Of a DNA stretch of 34,769 bases, positions 34,642 through 34,769 are shown in pieces. The stretch comes from Roseinatronobacter ekhonensis. GTDB taxonomy: Bacteria; Pseudomonadota; Alphaproteobacteria; Rhodobacterales; Rhodobacteraceae. The notes beneath the pieces are model-generated. The model was not told the origin of the DNA and searched no databases. It was given only the letters and a program-made list of their open reading frames with translations. Each line of letters opens with the position of its first letter. Positions within the stretch are counted from its first letter, which is position 1. The position numbers were made by a program, and so were the translations under genes. Location of the stretch: positions 1-34,769 of the forward strand of contig NZ_UIHC01000034.1 of NCBI RefSeq assembly GCF_900499075.1, in the 5' to 3' direction.

Positions 34642-34769
34642 AGGGCACCTCTAAAAATTGCCCCAACCTTGGCGCTGCTGTATAACTGAGGCGGTGGACC
34701 AGCACAGGGAATGCAGCCATGGCGCAGATGGGTTTCTTTGATCTTTCAGATCGCTACGCGAGCCTGGAC
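34642..34769 (+). mobile_element. Left end of an IS5-family insertion sequence (runs off the window)
   Basis: The end starts near AGGGCACCTCTAAAAATTG, of the form of IS5-type terminal repeats. It directly follows CTAA (34638-34641), matching the CTAR target of the IS5 group. The transposase start codon lies about 77 bases inside. The other end and the second target copy are outside the window, so the boundary is a reading, not a proof. Confidence 0.65.
34719..34769 (+). CDS. IS5-family transposase, N-terminal fragment (truncated by window edge)
   Basis: Only the first 17 residues are present. They begin MAQMGFFDLSDRYASLD, the opening typical of IS5-family transposases in Rhodobacterales. No catalytic residues lie in the window. 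The gene is read rightwards, opposite to the deaminase it interrupts. A start at the internal methionine (MGFFDL) is possible. Confidence 0.7.
   Translation, partial: MAQMGFFDLSDRYASLD

Noticed and set aside
34642-34720. N-terminal residues of the apparent deaminase frame
   Set aside because: They read through the end of the IS5-like element and are not part of the original protein.
1-34769. CRISPR array
   Set aside because: No set of regularly spaced near-identical repeats was seen on either strand.

Overview
The window reads as a chromosome segment of a high-GC alphaproteobacterium, most likely a member of Rhodobacterales. The support is the coding style, the order ffh - chorismate mutase - rpsP - (glycosyltransferase) - rimM - trmD, the rimP-nusA-ylxR-infB operon, and an alphaproteobacterial LexA box (GAAC-N7-GAAC) in front of dnaE2.

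Left edge (1-1941): the end of an integrated element. It holds a repeated terminus that resembles an IS21-type end, a tyrosine integrase transcribed leftwards, three short direct repeats upstream of the integrase, and a 3' fragment of a tRNA (probably tRNA-Val) at 1919-1941 that looks like an attachment-site core. Chromosomal sequence resumes right after it.

Core block (1954-23978): a DUF599 membrane protein overlapping two late cobalamin genes (cobD-cbiB); a two-gene rightward unit of a DUF1989-GcvT fusion and a group II truncated haemoglobin; a terminator shared with the convergent rimP-nusA-ylxR-infB operon, whose short leader carries an intrinsic terminator; divergent, LexA-controlled dnaE2; the ffh-rpsP-rimM-trmD neighbourhood interrupted by a glycosyltransferase gene; a secreted PQQ-dependent sugar dehydrogenase; (S)-ureidoglycine aminohydrolase; and tRNA-Ser(GGA).

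Accessory block (23979-34769): starts immediately after tRNA-Ser. It has a 436-bp stretch without a convincing gene, an AT-richer membrane protein, an IS1380-family insertion, a DUF5131 (Gp37/Gp68-like, three-Cys-motif) gene paired with its three-Cys-motif partner TcmP, and, facing them, a leftward operon of a zinc deaminase, an unrecognised 171-residue protein and a complete type I restriction-modification set (hsdR, hsdM, hsdS). This looks like a defence island. Two lesions stand out: the deaminase is cut next to its HAE motif by an IS5-family element that runs off the right edge, and tcmP appears to be shifted out of frame at a T7 tract beside its translationally coupled start.

All calls come from reading the sequence and from family knowledge. 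No database search was run.
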